NCBI GenBank assembly: GCA_028554755.1
Contig: JAPTOF010000002.1
Span: forward strand, 28,205,001 to 28,269,000
Length of the DNA stretch: 64,000 nt
Reading direction: 5' to 3'
Source of the DNA: Cordia subcordata
Taxonomy: Eukaryota > Streptophyta > Magnoliopsida > Boraginales > Cordiaceae
Shown here: one piece after another, positions 37,094 through 50,585 of the stretch
Layout: the number at the start of each line of letters is the position of its first letter
Position numbering within the stretch: position 1 is the first letter of the stretch
Program-made: the position numbers and the translations under genes
The notes under the pieces: model-generated
Told to the model about the DNA's origin: nothing
Database searches by the model: none
The model's input: the letters and a program-made list of their open reading frames with translations, nothing else

Positions 37094-37289
37094 CAGTGGA
37101 GACACTCGACAACGCGGATCGAAATGTGGCGCAGATTCACAAATATTGCGGTCGTTCGGATTTCCACGCCCGTTGGTCCTCTCCCTGGTCGGGCTGCCAC
37201 TCACGCACATCCCTCGATTTACCTCCCGCCTGGTTAAGGGGCCTCTGGCCAGGTGGGAAAGGGGTTCACCTTTGGTTAACCCTTTTAAA
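37094..37289 (+). mobile_element. tRNA-derived SINE, 5'-truncated copy
   Basis: A 196-bp body flanked by an exact 18-bp direct repeat AAGTATGAAAGAGCATGA (37076-37093 and 37290-37307), the signature of target-primed reverse transcription. It shares with the copy at 37418-37664 the blocks GTGGAGACAC, GACAACGC-GGATCGA, GGATTTCCACGCCCG, TTGGTCCTCTCC, CACATCCCTCGATT and GCCTGGTTAAG. It lacks the A-box segment present in the other copy. Confidence 0.85.
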
Positions 37290-37417
37290 AAGTATGAAAG
37301 AGCATGAGGGGAGAGACAAGGCTTTTTTTAAGCATCTGCCCGACCGAAGAGATTTGACAAAGACTAGTTTTCATGTCCTTTTTTTTGGTCATGCTGCGTT
37401 GTGGATCTTTCTTTCTT

Positions 37418-37664
37418 CTAAAAAGTTAACCAAAAGAGAACTCTTTTTTCACCATAGGCCTCTTAATCAGGCGGGAAATTAATCGAGGGATGTGCATGAG
37501 TAGCAGTCCGATCAAGGAGAGGACCAACGGGCGTGGAAATCCAGCAATAGCCCCGTAATATTTCAGCAGAGTACTACCGCCACACGGACTCGATCCTGCG
37601 TTGTCAGGGTGTCTCCACTCTAATCACTTAGCCACTTACTAACTCACCTATGCTCTTGGAGGCA
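37418..37664 (-). mobile_element. tRNA-derived SINE, near full-length copy in opposite orientation
   Basis: A 247-bp body flanked by an exact 16-bp repeat TGGATCTTTCTTTCTT (37402-37417 and 37665-37680). Read on the minus strand it has a Pol III A-box-like AGTGGCTAAGTGATTAGAG near its 5' end (about 37617-37636) and a B-box-like GGATCGAGTCC (37586-37596), the spacing expected for a tRNA head. It ends in GGTTAACTTTTT. Confidence 0.88.
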
Positions 37665-37680
37665 TGGATCTTTCTTTCTT

Positions 37681-40600
37681 TCTTTCTGTCTTTATTACTC
37701 AACTCTTTCTCACGCTCTTTTTTTTATCTCTCCTTTTCTTTTTCTTTTTTTTTTCCCCCTCCTAAATTTAGCTTTGGCAACCGTCACTTTCTCATAATTG
37801 CCTGCGTTGTAGGTCACTAAATTAACATGGTCAAACTATTAATGAGTTCTAGGTTTCCTTTTCTTTTCATGTCTGTGTAGTAGGTCACCATATGTGTATG
37901 AGTTTCAAATTCAATCTCAGTTTATTAAAAGTTTGGGATTAGTTACAATAATACTACTTATTATGGGTTTATCAACCCCAATCAAGATTTTTCGCTTATC
38001 ATGCAACTTGCTGCTCATGATCCAAGTGATGCAATGATCATCCATTAAGCCTTGATGCCTCTACCATCAAAATGTATCTACTAGTTCTCTGTATCGTCAT
38101 GAACATTTTATTAAGAATTTCTTTTCTTGTATTATGTATTTCTATTTGTTTTATATGAAAAGTGGATCCAATATCACGTTAACGATCCAAGTTCCAAGAG
38201 ATTTTATGAGACCAAAATTAACCAACCAATCAGCACATCTATTTGCTTTCCGAGTTCATATATTTCCTTACCAAGTGTAATCACTTTCTTCTCACTATTA
38301 CACACAATGAAAAATTTTAGAATTTGAACAAAACAATTATTTTAAATTTACTAAAAGAATCATCATAACCTTAAAAAATATGAATAATATCTCACGACCT
38401 ATCAAACATAGATTTTTTTTTTTTTCGCTTACATTCATTCAACCTCTGAGATTATGTCATTATTGAGATTTGAGTAGTCACTAGTTTTCTTGCGGATTTT
38501 TCTTCTTTCTCATATGAGCTTCGATTTGCATTTGTTTTGCTTTGTAAGCGGTGGATTACTAAAGCTAGTAGTGATTTTGGCTTGGGGTTTGCGTACGTGT
38601 GCACCCAATATATCTATCTTTTCTGATAATGAAAAGTCAAACAATTAACTATAAATAATTTGTACTTTCTATTTTCCCGAATCGACAGCCAATTAGGGTC
38701 AGAGGTGTTTGGTTTTGTGGTAGAGACGTGAGCATGTGATGTGGGACTACTCATTAGAGACAATGAGTAGGCATAGGGTATGTCTTAAGAGTAGTGGAGT
38801 AAAGCACAATCTGTATTTTTCTTCATCAATTTGATTGCGCAGAGGATCTTAAATAAAGTGATTGATCACCTCTCATAATGGGGAAATTGAAATGTAGGAA
38901 GGTCTACTTGTATTTATCTTTTACGACATATAACAAAAAAAGACCAATTATAATATACAGTGAGAAAAAAAAAACTATAATAGTTATTTATGATTATCTT
39001 AGTTATGCCTCGCTTACCTAGAGTCTCTTTGTAGTGTTAAGAGTTAAAAGAGTTCTGAGCTAGCCCTCTAGAGTTTCTTTCTTTATCTTGTTAAGAGTTT
39101 TGACGTTTCAACTTAAAATCAATTGATACCAAATGAAGTAGATCGAACATGAATAGATACTCACATGTGGTTAAATATGATTAAATTAGTCACACATAGA
39201 TAAATATGACTCACACATGGTTGAAATATAACTGGACCAAAAGCCTACCTCTAATATTATATTAAAAATATTGAGATTCTAACATAAAACTAATTGATGT
39301 TAGGTGAAATAATCCAAACTCCTATAAAGTGGCCTTAATTTTATTGGTTTTTTAATATGGGGAAGAAATTTTAACATGTAGTTCGTATTGCTTTCGCTAT
39401 TACTTCGTAGATGCTTAAAGGAATGTCCTTGCAATATAAGAATACATATATTTTTGCTCATGTACAATGGCATTGAAATTGTTTGACCCTTTGATGCAGG
39501 ATTAGCAAATGCCGGTGTCCATGAGAGAGTCAAAAGTCGAGTGTCAACTTACACTACGTGAGGTTGTTGATTGTATGAATTTTATAGTACTTATTAATTC
39601 ATTTCCAAGATCAATTAACTCTATATATATGAGATCTCCTCTAAAAGGTTCATGTACGACCTCTCTCTCTCTTTTCCTTTCCTTATCCGGGCAATGTGAA
39701 GGAAGACCATTTTTCTGCGAAAACTGAAGCATAAATAAATACATTTGAGCAGAAAACTTTAGAAGTACTAATCTCAAGGTTCCATCAGGAAGGAAACGCA
39801 TACGAGGGCTCACTATCTAAAAATAGCATAGAGGGGTTTTGCTTTAGTCACTCTCAGGTAAAGCAAAAGTAATTTTGCGACATGGAGTGATTGGTTGAAG
39901 TGAAAGATTTCCAATCAGTGCACTTGTTGAAGAAAGCGTGTTGGTTCCGTATCCTATTGATGTCGATTTTCTAGAATCGAATCCTACTAATAACATGTAA
40001 CGTGTGAGAAAAAAAAAAAATCTAATCATGATAAATTGCTTAATTTTTTTTAATTATAATTGTATCAAAAATTTATTGTCAACTTCAATAGCGGTTTAGT
40101 TAATTTGAAGAGCATCTTCCCTCAATTTATTACGACATATATAAGTGATGACTTGCCGGAATTTGTTCAGTTAATTAATAGCAACCGGGTGGCGCTATGT
40201 TCAAGAGCCCAAGAAATTATTTATGTATGAATGTTAAATTATGTATTTCTAAATTTTACCGAATAAAAATCTTAAATTCGCCCGTGGATAAGATTCGAAA
40301 CCTGTTTGACTTTGGGGCTTCTACAAGCAGAGCCAAACAGGCTCTTCGTACTCTCTTTTGCTCCAATAACTAAGATGCTTGCTCCATGTTAATTGAAGAG
40401 AATCTTCCTAAATATAAGTGTTGCTTCTTAGACGCAAACCATTTGTCATGTATTAACGTTTAGATATAGGGTATATGGAACTATTAATGCTTATTGCTTC
40501 CTTTTTTTTGTATGGTATTTTGATAGTGTGAATGTACCTAGGTTGGCCTTTCTCATTACTAGTGAAAGCTTATTCTTCATAAGTTCCTAAAACATTTTCT

Positions 40601-41900
40601 TTTATAATGAAAAAACTCAATTTAAATAAGAGTATGATGATTTTAACCCAAAAATCACAGGTTTCTTAGTGCGATAGATGAGAAACTTCCTTTTTACACC
40701 CCAACCCCAGTCCAAACCCCCATCTTTGTTGAAATTTGAACCCAAAACTTCATTATTAAGAAAAATAGCATTAACTACTTGAGCTATTTTTTAATCCCCA
40801 GTCACACACACGAGAGAAACTTGCACTCCAAGCATTTGATTTACTGAGTCAATAACTTTATTGTATGTTCACATGCGTGAAGCTGTTTATTTGCCCAATT
40901 TTAACTCTTTCAACAAACTATGGTTGTCCACTCAAAGGATGAAGAAATCATATTCGGAACCAACATATTTTTCACTATAAAGGAATACAACTTTAACCAA
41001 AAGCTGTTCATGGAAAGTCACAGGTTTAACAGCTGCTTTTAAGGGAGGGTGGAAGCACTGGCGAACCAGCCTAATGATAAAGGCCCTGCTTTCATTCATT
41101 CTCATCAAAAGTAAAAGTAAATTCTTAGCTGGTGTAAACTGGTTGAAGTTAAACATATCCAATAAGAACAAAATGACATTGACAGTAGACCATGTTTACC
41201 CTAAGTAATAAATGTTGCATTTTTCTTTCTTTTTTCTTTTTTTTCCCCTCTAATGACGAGGAGTTCTTGTAAGTCCTTAATGCTTATGCCAAGAACATCA
41301 CCCCCGAAAAACTAGTCTAAGCTATTAAAAAAGATAGAAGTTAAACTTAAGATCCGTTTGGATTGGTGTTTTTTTAATAAAAGAAATTATCATGATAGGA
41401 GTTGGATTGGAGGCGTGGGATTAGAAGAAATGACTTTCTAAAAGAAACCGAAGTAAAAAACACTCAGGCACTAAGTGCTTTTCTGAGAAGCCATCATTCT
41501 TGAGCTTATTTATGGATTTAAAAATAAAAAACAAACGAAAAAGAGCACTTCCATTCTCTATGTACTGTCCAACTGCAGCTTATCATCAAATTATGTTTCG
41601 CCACAACAGTGGCAGCTTTGAGGTTCTTGTCAGTATTTGAAAAGCCTACGATCTATCAAGATTTGTTCATCTATGTTCTAATTCTCAACTTGGAATTGCT
41701 ATTGTTCACTTGAGTAATGAAAAAATATTCACCTTATAAAGACCATAGAAAGGTTTTAAGAACAAATATTCAAAAAGATGAAGGAGAACATGGTAGGACA
41801 ATACATCAAAATAAGAAGTAAAAAAAAAAAGGAAAAAAGGAGGAGAATAAAAAAAGTCGTGTGTAAAGGAGTTTAACCGGGAACAAAGAGTTCATTGTCA
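37681..41900. other. Intergenic, no gene recognised
   Basis: AT-rich, with many T and A tracts and no convincing ORF. The part nearest 41900 should include the AP4M 3' UTR. A fragment near 41350 starts ATCCGTTTGGATTGGTGTTT, like the GTTTGGATTGG MITEs, but diverges quickly. Confidence 0.45.
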
Positions 41901-44900
41901 TCATATACGAGCAACATAGGAATTGGACTGAGTAACATATCGTACCCATCGGTATGGATTGTGGGCTTGAGACTTCTTTGCTATGTGCAAATACTTTACC
42001 TATATCAAAGATAACAAAACAAGCAGGTCAGTGCCAAGAAGGTAAGACTTCAAGCCAGAAATACAAGAAATGAAAAGTTCAGCTCACCCAGGGATGCAAG
42101 GAAACTATAGAAACTAAGTGAACAGCAAGTGAGACAAACAACATTCATATATTTGTTCCGTTATGTGTTGTACAAGGCAACTTAAGAATTAGTGGGTTTG
42201 GCCTGGATAGAAAACTACTTAATAGTATTTAAATATGAAATTCTCTACTCAGATTTGCACATTCCTTTTGGTCTTAAAGAGTACAATTCATTAAAGGAAA
42301 AGAGAAGACCAAGGAAAAGATGATGACGACTGCACCTGAAGCCTTGATGCATTATACATAGGTATGGTAAATGTCATGCTCACGGGTCCTGCTTCCTTAG
42401 TAATATTACCTGTATTAACAACCAATGCTGAACCATTAGCCTCATGAAAAGAAACAAGAAAAGGCCATCTAAAATACGTTGGATATTGCAAATTTTTACC
42501 ATGCGACTCCTGGGAAAAGATTAGCTTGGCTCGCAGTGTATGCTCTGCACCACCAACAATCTGCATCACATTGCACCCAATCAACAACTTATTTCAAAAC
42601 AAATCATTGACTTTAAGCACAGGATACTTTAAAAATTGCAATAGAAATATTGCCTTCTTCAGACTCCACTCAAGTCTCCTATTTGATTCCTTGAAGTCAG
42701 TTGCTTGTCCAATTGCTCCAGGTTCCAACTCAAAGCTAACCCTGAAAAATAACCCACACAGATACTAGTCAATTACCGTCAACATGGAGGCAGCTCACAA
42801 GCAATTGAATGAGACTAGCAGAAGAAGGTCCACTTATGCTGCATTCATAATGCTGCCTTAGTTCTTTCCCTTTTCATTCTTCATTTTCGCTTCTAGGCAA
42901 GACATTCAAGCTCAAGCCAAATTGACCTTTTGGCTTATGTGGTAGACAATATGATGTATCAGCATTGTCTAGGGTGTGTAAAGAGTGTTACAAGATCAGA
43001 ACTGCCACTGGACAGTCAATATGAAACAAAAATAGGGAAACAATGTTTTAAGCAAGAGCACGCCTCATCCCAGCCATTAAGCCATTGTGCATACCTATAG
43101 AGGCAGAAGGAGCAGCTTGATGAAGTAAGCAAAAAAGATAAGAACCAAAATCCAACTCTAGTGGAGTTACCCAATTTAGGAAGACCAAGTGAACAGGCTA
43201 AAATCAGTCAAAAATGGTGATTTCTGGGAGATGTAATGTACAGAGAGGGCAGCATAGTTATTCATTAATAGCAAGAGGAACGAGAGGGAGAATATCGCAA
43301 AGTCAACAGAAAGTGTAACTAATTGATTCATAAAGGATGTGTTCCAGAGAGAAAAGGTTGTGAGTATTCATCCTCAAAATGTATAGTGATCTTCTCATGA
43401 GATTTATATGACTAAGACACATTCTTGTTAGATGCCACCACCATGAGATTTTTCCTTTTCCTTTCTTTGTATTCACCAGAGTAACCCAATAAACTGCTCC
43501 TACACCCTGTACACTAGAACAAATGATATCAATTTTTCCTTTTTCTTGTTCTGCATAGTTGAGAAGTTTGGTCTTTCTTTCCCTCTTTCATACAGCAGTA
43601 GGTGTGCAGTACAGGTGGTTTTGGTGTCTTTTGAATAATATTTTTATTATGCCTATTTCAGACTCTTAAAGGCATAACCAAACTGATCCAGATATCAGAA
43701 AGAAATACATGCTAGCAAAATCACCTGCTTGTGTATGTTGGCACTGGCATCTGGACCACGATAGTATTTGCTGTAATGGTTGAAAGAAACTCGGCTCGGA
43801 TTTTCAAAATTACTTCAGCCTAGAAGAGAAGGATTAAAGATATAATTAGAGTTAGGAGCAATTTTCGTTATAAGAATCACCGAAGACAAATGGAACATTT
43901 GCAGCCACTAGACATAAGAAAATAAATAAAATTAAAATTGAGGCAACACCTTTGATCGCTGTTTCTAACATTTTTCCTTTTCTTTTGTTGTTTGTTTATA
44001 AGGTAACCATACCAACAGCTAAAAATTCATTCCCCAAAGCTAGGAACAGTACAGCAAAGAATTCATTCTCCAAAGTAGGCTAGTTACTAAAACTTCAAAA
44101 ACATCCTAATGCCTACTAAAGAAATCTCATAAAAGTAAAACTAAAATCAACATTGATAGGGACCTACCCTCAGAGGTCCAGCTTCCTCAATCAAAGTGGA
44201 GATTCGGAAAGGGGGCTTGAATTCCTGAGTCATACGATAATTCATCACAGGAAATTCACCATCAGGTGGAACCTGACAGAGAAAATGGCAGGATAAGATG
44301 TCTAAATGTGAAAACACAAACTTTGGAAGATCAAGTAAAAAAGACATTGTCCACAGGCCATCTTAAAATACTTACTAGAGACAGAGTTCTATCCACATCA
44401 AAACTATCAAGATGAACTGACTCGTGAAAATTGCAATCATCTAGTATTACTGCTCCTGACCCAGAAGAACCACCATAATCTGTTGAAGAGGTAAGATAGG
44501 ACAAAAGGAAATTTGACTTCAGAAACCTAAGAAAATAGACTTTCACCGGCACTTAGTGCCAATCATTACCAAAATAATAATATGTATACTTTTCACACAA
44601 TATCAAAATACAAAACAAGGAGTAGAATATCGAAATACCATATATTGATCTTCCACCACGACCAATGCCCAGTTCATCATTCAGAGCCAATCTGATTTCT
44701 GGATTTCCAGTTAGATAACTCTTCATTTGGATAGTTCCATCAATTTCTGAAGTTAATATATACCCCTGTTTAAACATTATTCTGATAAGCAAGGCTTACT
44801 GTACTGACTTGAGGAACAAACAGGGATAAAGAGTCATCTGCAAATAATTCATTAACTAATACTTCATTGATGAACGCAGAAAAAATGAGAGTAACTTATC

Positions 44901-47748
44901 TAAAGTAAAAAGTAACTCACACTGGAGCTAAATGTGACGCTTATTTTCTCAATTATATCCACAAAGATCTCCTCCCTTCTCCTCCCCCCTGGTTCATTTG
45001 CTACAACAGATTTTGTAATAGCCGTCCCTGGCATTCTTTTGGTCCCTTGCTGCATAATGCAAAAGTAACCAGCATTAGTTTCTACGTATATATAATATAT
45101 AATTCAAATAACACTAACAAACTATTTGGCCATTTCATCTCATAATGAATTTTTCAAGTAAATAGTACCATGAACATGGAAGCAGGACCAAGAGGTGGCA
45201 AACGTGCAGCATCAACCACAATTGGCTCGTTAAATATATAAGATTTCAGGACTTCAGTTGACGTTGTTTGAACATAACCGAAATCCTAATACAAGCAAAA
45301 AGCCAATTTCAGTTTCATTAGTTTCCACTTCCCAAAGAAGACAGATGTCACTGAAGCACAAAAGAACCAAGCATCAAGATCTAACGATATTCACTAGAGT
45401 AACCATGGCTTCATTCAAAATTTTTGAAAAGAATATGGTGATCGCATTAAGAAATAAGTAAACTACACATGGGATACTCTCTAGCATAGCAGACAAGCAT
45501 ATAAGTTGGCTAGTATAAATCCAATATTGTAGCCTTGTATCATGATGTCTCATTCCAATAATGGAGAGATAACTGGAAAATTAACAGAATAGAACTTCAT
45601 GATTACATGTTCAATTGGAAATGATTACTGCTAAATGATTAATGCCTAAATGGCATCACATGAAGCATGATGAAGCATGATACTCACAACAACTTCATCA
45701 AGTAGTTCATACACCAGTACAAAGTTTTTCCGTAAAGCCTCTTCGCTAAGAACACCAAGGTAGTCTTTGATAACACGCGCAATCCTCTGTAGAAGCTCCT
45801 GGACAAAAGAAGGCGAGACATTGGCTCTTGTGGTAGCAACAAAGAGCAGCCCGACCACCTTAACATGGAAGTAGTTTACACCAGCTACATTCTAAGAATG
45901 GAGAAATACAAAGTATTAGCATCTGTTACAGACTTAGAATCAAACAAAATATTATTCAACAATGTACTAACAATAGATCATAGATCAGAGTATGAAAAAT
46001 ATACTAATCAAAGAAGAGAACAAGTAAAAATTATGTTTGATGGTAACAATCCCACAAGTAGGAACCATACACTACACTTTTTGAAGTTTTAAGACTCTCA
46101 AAACAGAGAATGAAATTAGACTTGGTTTCATTTTCAGTCAATATGTCATTGAGAACCTGTACAATGCAAATACTTTTCCCATAAAGAATTTGTAATGCAT
46201 CTTCTCACAAGAGAAGATAAGCACCTGGTGGTTTCACCAGGAAAAGAATACCTACAAAGATAGGTGGTGCCTCCTCTTCACCATCTTCTTTCCAGAACTT
46301 CACTTTACGGAAGAATATCTCTGCACTCCCTTTTGGTATATCACCACGATCTGCATTCAAGAAATTTCAAATGCCTGAAGGAATCAACGGACTTCGTAGG
46401 ACAAAACATCATTTATTTTTCATAAAAAATAATCAATATATTTGTATAACAAATAAATAAGGAACACCATCATGATGATTCCTACCAACATTTTCCAAGA
46501 GATGTAGAATAATTGACAGGTCAGGGATGCATACGTGTCAATAGGCCTTATTCTGATTAGTGAGACAAATCATCATACCGACAACTGTTTAACTTATCAT
46601 CTTCATCACATAATAGTTCTAAGATATTCAAATTCTCCAGTGGGTAAAATCTGCTATTACTTAGGGAATCTTCAGGTAGAAAGCTAGAGTCGTTTTCCTT
46701 ATTCTGGCAACAGATTTTACTCGCACCCTACCTCACACGTTTTATTGGAACTTTCCTATCACAAGTATTAAAATTTCCACATTTCCATGCTGATTCTTAT
46801 GCAATACAAAGAGTCACTTACCTACGTGAAGTGCAGTCTTCCACATCCCTATCACTAATTTCCAGGATTAGATATTTGAATTTGTTACATTTAGCACAAT
46901 GCAGTTCTAAGTCAACCCAACTATTTTGAGTAGCCTTTGCATGCTGATTACAATGTCTACCCCAACTTAGATCCAAGTATACCCCACTATTTCCAGGAGC
47001 ATTACGCACTCGTTACAACCTTTGCACAATCTAGTTATAAATGAACCCCACTATTTTCAGAAGCCTCTCTGCACTAAGGACTTGATCACATTGGCTTTTT
47101 TTTTTTTTTTTTAAAACACAGCTTTTTTTAATAGCTTTAAAATACTTCAGCTCCAAACTCATTGCAAATATATATATATATATATATGTATGTATATATA
47201 TGTATATGTATATATGTATATGCATATGTATATATATCGATTTTTCATTAAAAAATGCCAATTCTACAGTGTAGTTCCAAGTGAACCGCAGGATTTGTGG
47301 GAGCTTTACACAGTAATTACAACCTATAGAACAATCTAGCTCCAAGGGGAGTCGAATTTCATCGCACATCACAATTCTCAAGCTCCAATTTTTACATCAA
47401 AAATTGACATTTTGCAATTAGTTAAACTAAAGACCACGTAACTTAAGCTTCATCTTACTATTATCCCCAAAGTGACATTCAGAAACTGAAACTAAAATAA
47501 GATCATCTAAATCTTGTTAAATCTATCCATTTTATCAAAAAATAAAAATTAATTCGCTTCAATTTCATAAATCAAATGTCTCACATAGTTTGAGTTCATA
47601 TTTCTGAACAAATCTAACTCATTCTTTTAAAACATATAAATAAATAAATAAAAATCTACTTTAATATATGTATACAAAGAGAGAACTTACAGTCGCGAAA
47701 AACGATGTTATCGCCCCGTTGAGAGAGTACGAAGAATTGAGAGATCAT
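41901..47748 (-). CDS. AP4M: AP-4 complex subunit mu (medium adaptin)
   Basis: Thirteen exons on the minus strand, in transcript order: 47748-47691, 46350-46256, 45891-45688, 45285-45169, 45049-44921, 44765-44639, 44479-44376, 44272-44168, 43819-43725, 42741-42654, 42560-42500, 42409-42336, 41999-41901. They sum to 1356 nt, or 451 residues, the usual length of plant AP-4 mu. The protein starts MISQFFVLSQRGDNIVFRDY, opening a longin-like domain (about 1-140) of the kind that binds the large adaptins. The mu-homology domain (about 190-450), which recognises tyrosine-type cargo signals, ends NPYRWVRYVTQSNSYVARI. AP-4 sorts cargo such as vacuolar receptors at the trans-Golgi network without clathrin. 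All introns are GT-AG except the one after exon 10, whose donor is GC. Intron 1 (about 1.3 kb) holds degenerate tandem repeats and an (AT)n tract. Confidence 0.96.
46890..47350. repeat. Degenerate tandem repeats and (AT)n tract in AP4M intron 1
   Basis: Units of roughly 65-75 bp built on a CTAGTTCCAAGTGAACCCCACTATTTTCAGGAGC-like theme (first 20 nt vary) recur at about 46905, 46968, 47031 and 47270, separated by a T run at 47097-47112 and an (AT)n tract at 47168-47237. Confidence 0.55.
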
Positions 47749-50585
47749 GAGGACAGAGGTGATTTTTTTATTTTTTGATTTTCTTTTCTTTTTCTTTTTC
47801 TTTTGCGAGTAAGCCCTGCGATGTTGAGCTATAAAAACTTCCATTGGAGTTGAATTCATCTGATTTTTAGTTTATGTATTTATTATATGACCCCTATTTT
47901 TTACAGAATTTGAATTTTTGCCCCTATATATTGGATTCTTTCTTGATGACCCACTTTTCTATTTTTCGTTTTCCTTCTTTTTTTTTAACTGTTTTGAAAG
48001 TTCAGATAATAGAGACACATAGGGATCAAAAAGGGAGCTCAAGAATGGTTGGCAAAGAACAAATTTAGAAAAAAAATATTGTGGAGTCGAATGGATTTTG
48101 CAAGCAATGTTCATGCTTTTATACTTATATTACCTATTTTTAACATCATGTATGTAATAAGCTACATTGCGCTTTTATTAAGCTTTTTGTTATCTTTATT
48201 ACAAAAGAATATTTTAATCAAATCTTCAGCCAACTAATAAGTACATTTGGATATTTTTAGGCACCTTAGAATTTAAAAAAAAAAAAGATTCAACTAGTTA
48301 GGTTATTGTGAAATATAAGTTTTGTTTGGATTTTTTTTTCCTGAAAGTGCTTTTTTGATAACTTTTGGAGAAAAAAAGACTTTTTTGAGAAGTTAAATTT
48401 TTATAACTTTTAGAGAAAGCTATGGAATTAGAAGTGTTTTCTTTTAATAAATTGTTGAGATTGAATTTTGTATTATTGGATAGTCCATATCTCATCTCAT
48501 CTCTTAGTAACGACTGACAAAGGAACAAGAGGATTTTGGTTAGTAACCAAATAATGCTTGCACGGAAAAATATCGTTGGAGGATGTTTAAAAGAAGATTT
48601 TTATGTTAGTATTTTTCTACTAAAGGTTAATATTTTTAAAACAATTTTAAATGGTAATGGTGGAATTCCCTTGGTTACCACGGACTTTAATTTACAATTC
48701 AATTCCAATTTATTAACCATGAAAATTTTGAATCTTAAGTTATACATGAAAGATATCCCTTCTGCAGTTGGAGAGGACCAACTTAACCAAAAAGAAAGAA
48801 AGGAAAAAAAAAAAAAAAATTAACCACTAACGAGTTACGCGAGGCTTCATCTTATATTTTATCACTTAAAATATCATCTCTTATGCGCGTATTCAATTAT
48901 ACAAGCAAACTGAAGAGCTTATTAGGAAGAAATCGGCAAATCACTATACACAATTGCCCCACTTAGCACAGAGGAATAACAGTTGTTATGCTAGTATGGA
49001 TACAAGCAGGAGTCAAACTTTGTTTACTATGAGCTCTGTTTCAGGGCAACATCTTTTCTGCTCTGCATTTTAAGGACACCATCAAAGCAATATCACTTTC
49101 AAACAAAGAAGAAGACTAGGTATTTGCAAATGCAAAACAAAGCGAATCTTGGTTTCATCTGCCATCCTTCCTACTCCTAGACCACCTCTGTTAATACAAT
49201 AAATAAACCAATAATCTCTATACAAGCTTAAGCTTTGAGATGAAGTGGTAACTCTAACAATCTCTCCTTTCGGGGGAAGTTAGAGCCCCGGCGAGTAGAT
49301 AAAGCGGGATGGATTTCAATTAACGCGTAAAACTACACATGCAGGATGTGAGCAAACGTTACCAAGTAGCCGATGGAAATCTATAGTCGCTAGTTGCAGA
49401 GTATGAAACAATAAAGCATAGAAGACAGAATATATTTCCATGAAAGTTCAGACCTGACGTCTAACAAAACTTAGCAAATGGATCATATATGGTTTTTTTC
49501 TTTTGCCGGGCAATAGGCAGGGTATGGGGGGAGGACATCTGAATCCACAAGCTTTTAGTCAGAAAGTGTTGCTCTTGCCACCAAACCATTGCCCATAGGA
49601 CGATGGGATATGGTTCAGAAAGGGAGGAAAAGTTAATTATCACACTAGAGAACCTGATTACCACAGGAGAAATGAAAATTTCTGAAGCACTAATGTCTGC
49701 AAACAAGCCACTAATATTCACAAGTCTCATGTCTTAGAACAAGCATCTGCCGATTCTTCATCGAGTAGTATATAGACAACATGGACTGACATGGGAGCTA
49801 GTCATGCATACACCAAACTGAGGTCAACCGAGAGGTACAAAGGAAGAGGTGCTAGTTGCACTTTGCCAAAAAAGGAAATGAACAAGAAGTATCCAATTAA
49901 CCTTTCGACGCAGCTCATTTCAGGAGCATGTATTTTAAAAGTCAAGAATGAAAGCTCAGAACAAGTAAAAGCAAATAAAGTTTATGATCAATATAAAATG
50001 CTCATTTTACGTCCATATTAATCTCAACACATAGTTAGATAGACAAAAAGCACGAGGATGACCACCCAGACTGAGCAATTTCAGAGACATGCCACTACGA
50101 AAACAATAGAATCTACACTGTCAAGAGAAGAAATATAATTTGCACAACCATATCAAAGGCATCGTTTGATGAAAGGACAAAACTTTTAAAATGAAGATAG
50201 TGACTGTACATTTTTGGCTTCAAGTTCAAAACAATACCCTCTAAAGAGAGCACATCAAACATTCAGTTAGTTTGAAAAGATAACCTGAAAAAAATTCAAG
50301 CATGCTACTCCAAATCAGAAGGCAGATCATTTACAAAGGTTTCGGCCATAAAGGTGAAATTTTGGTAAAAATCCAAACTTTCTACAGCCAACAACTTCAA
50401 CAATTACAAACAACTAAGATGAAAACTTAACTACTACAACAACTACAACAAGAAGTTCAATAATTGCAGGTTTTGCAACTACGGAGCTATAAAGTTCTTG
50501 CATGCTAAAAACCATGTCATTGCAGCTCACCTTTGGGCAAAATCAAGCTTCCATGGATTAGCAAACCAAGTACTCCATTCACCAT
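47749..50585. other. Intergenic between AP4M and the J-domain gene
   Basis: No gene recognised. The left end should contain the AP4M promoter. The right end is likely 3' UTR of the J-domain gene. A stretch near 48320-48450 resembles the GTTTGGATTGG MITE family (TTTTGTTTGGATTTTTTTTT) without clear ends. Confidence 0.4.

Noticed and set aside
39880..40021. SINE-like block with ATTGGTTGAAGTG, a B-box-like GAATCGAATCC and an A-rich tail
   Set aside because: No flanking direct repeat could be found, the A-box match is weak, and no second convincing copy is present. The 5827-5890 region shares only ATTGGTTGAA with it.
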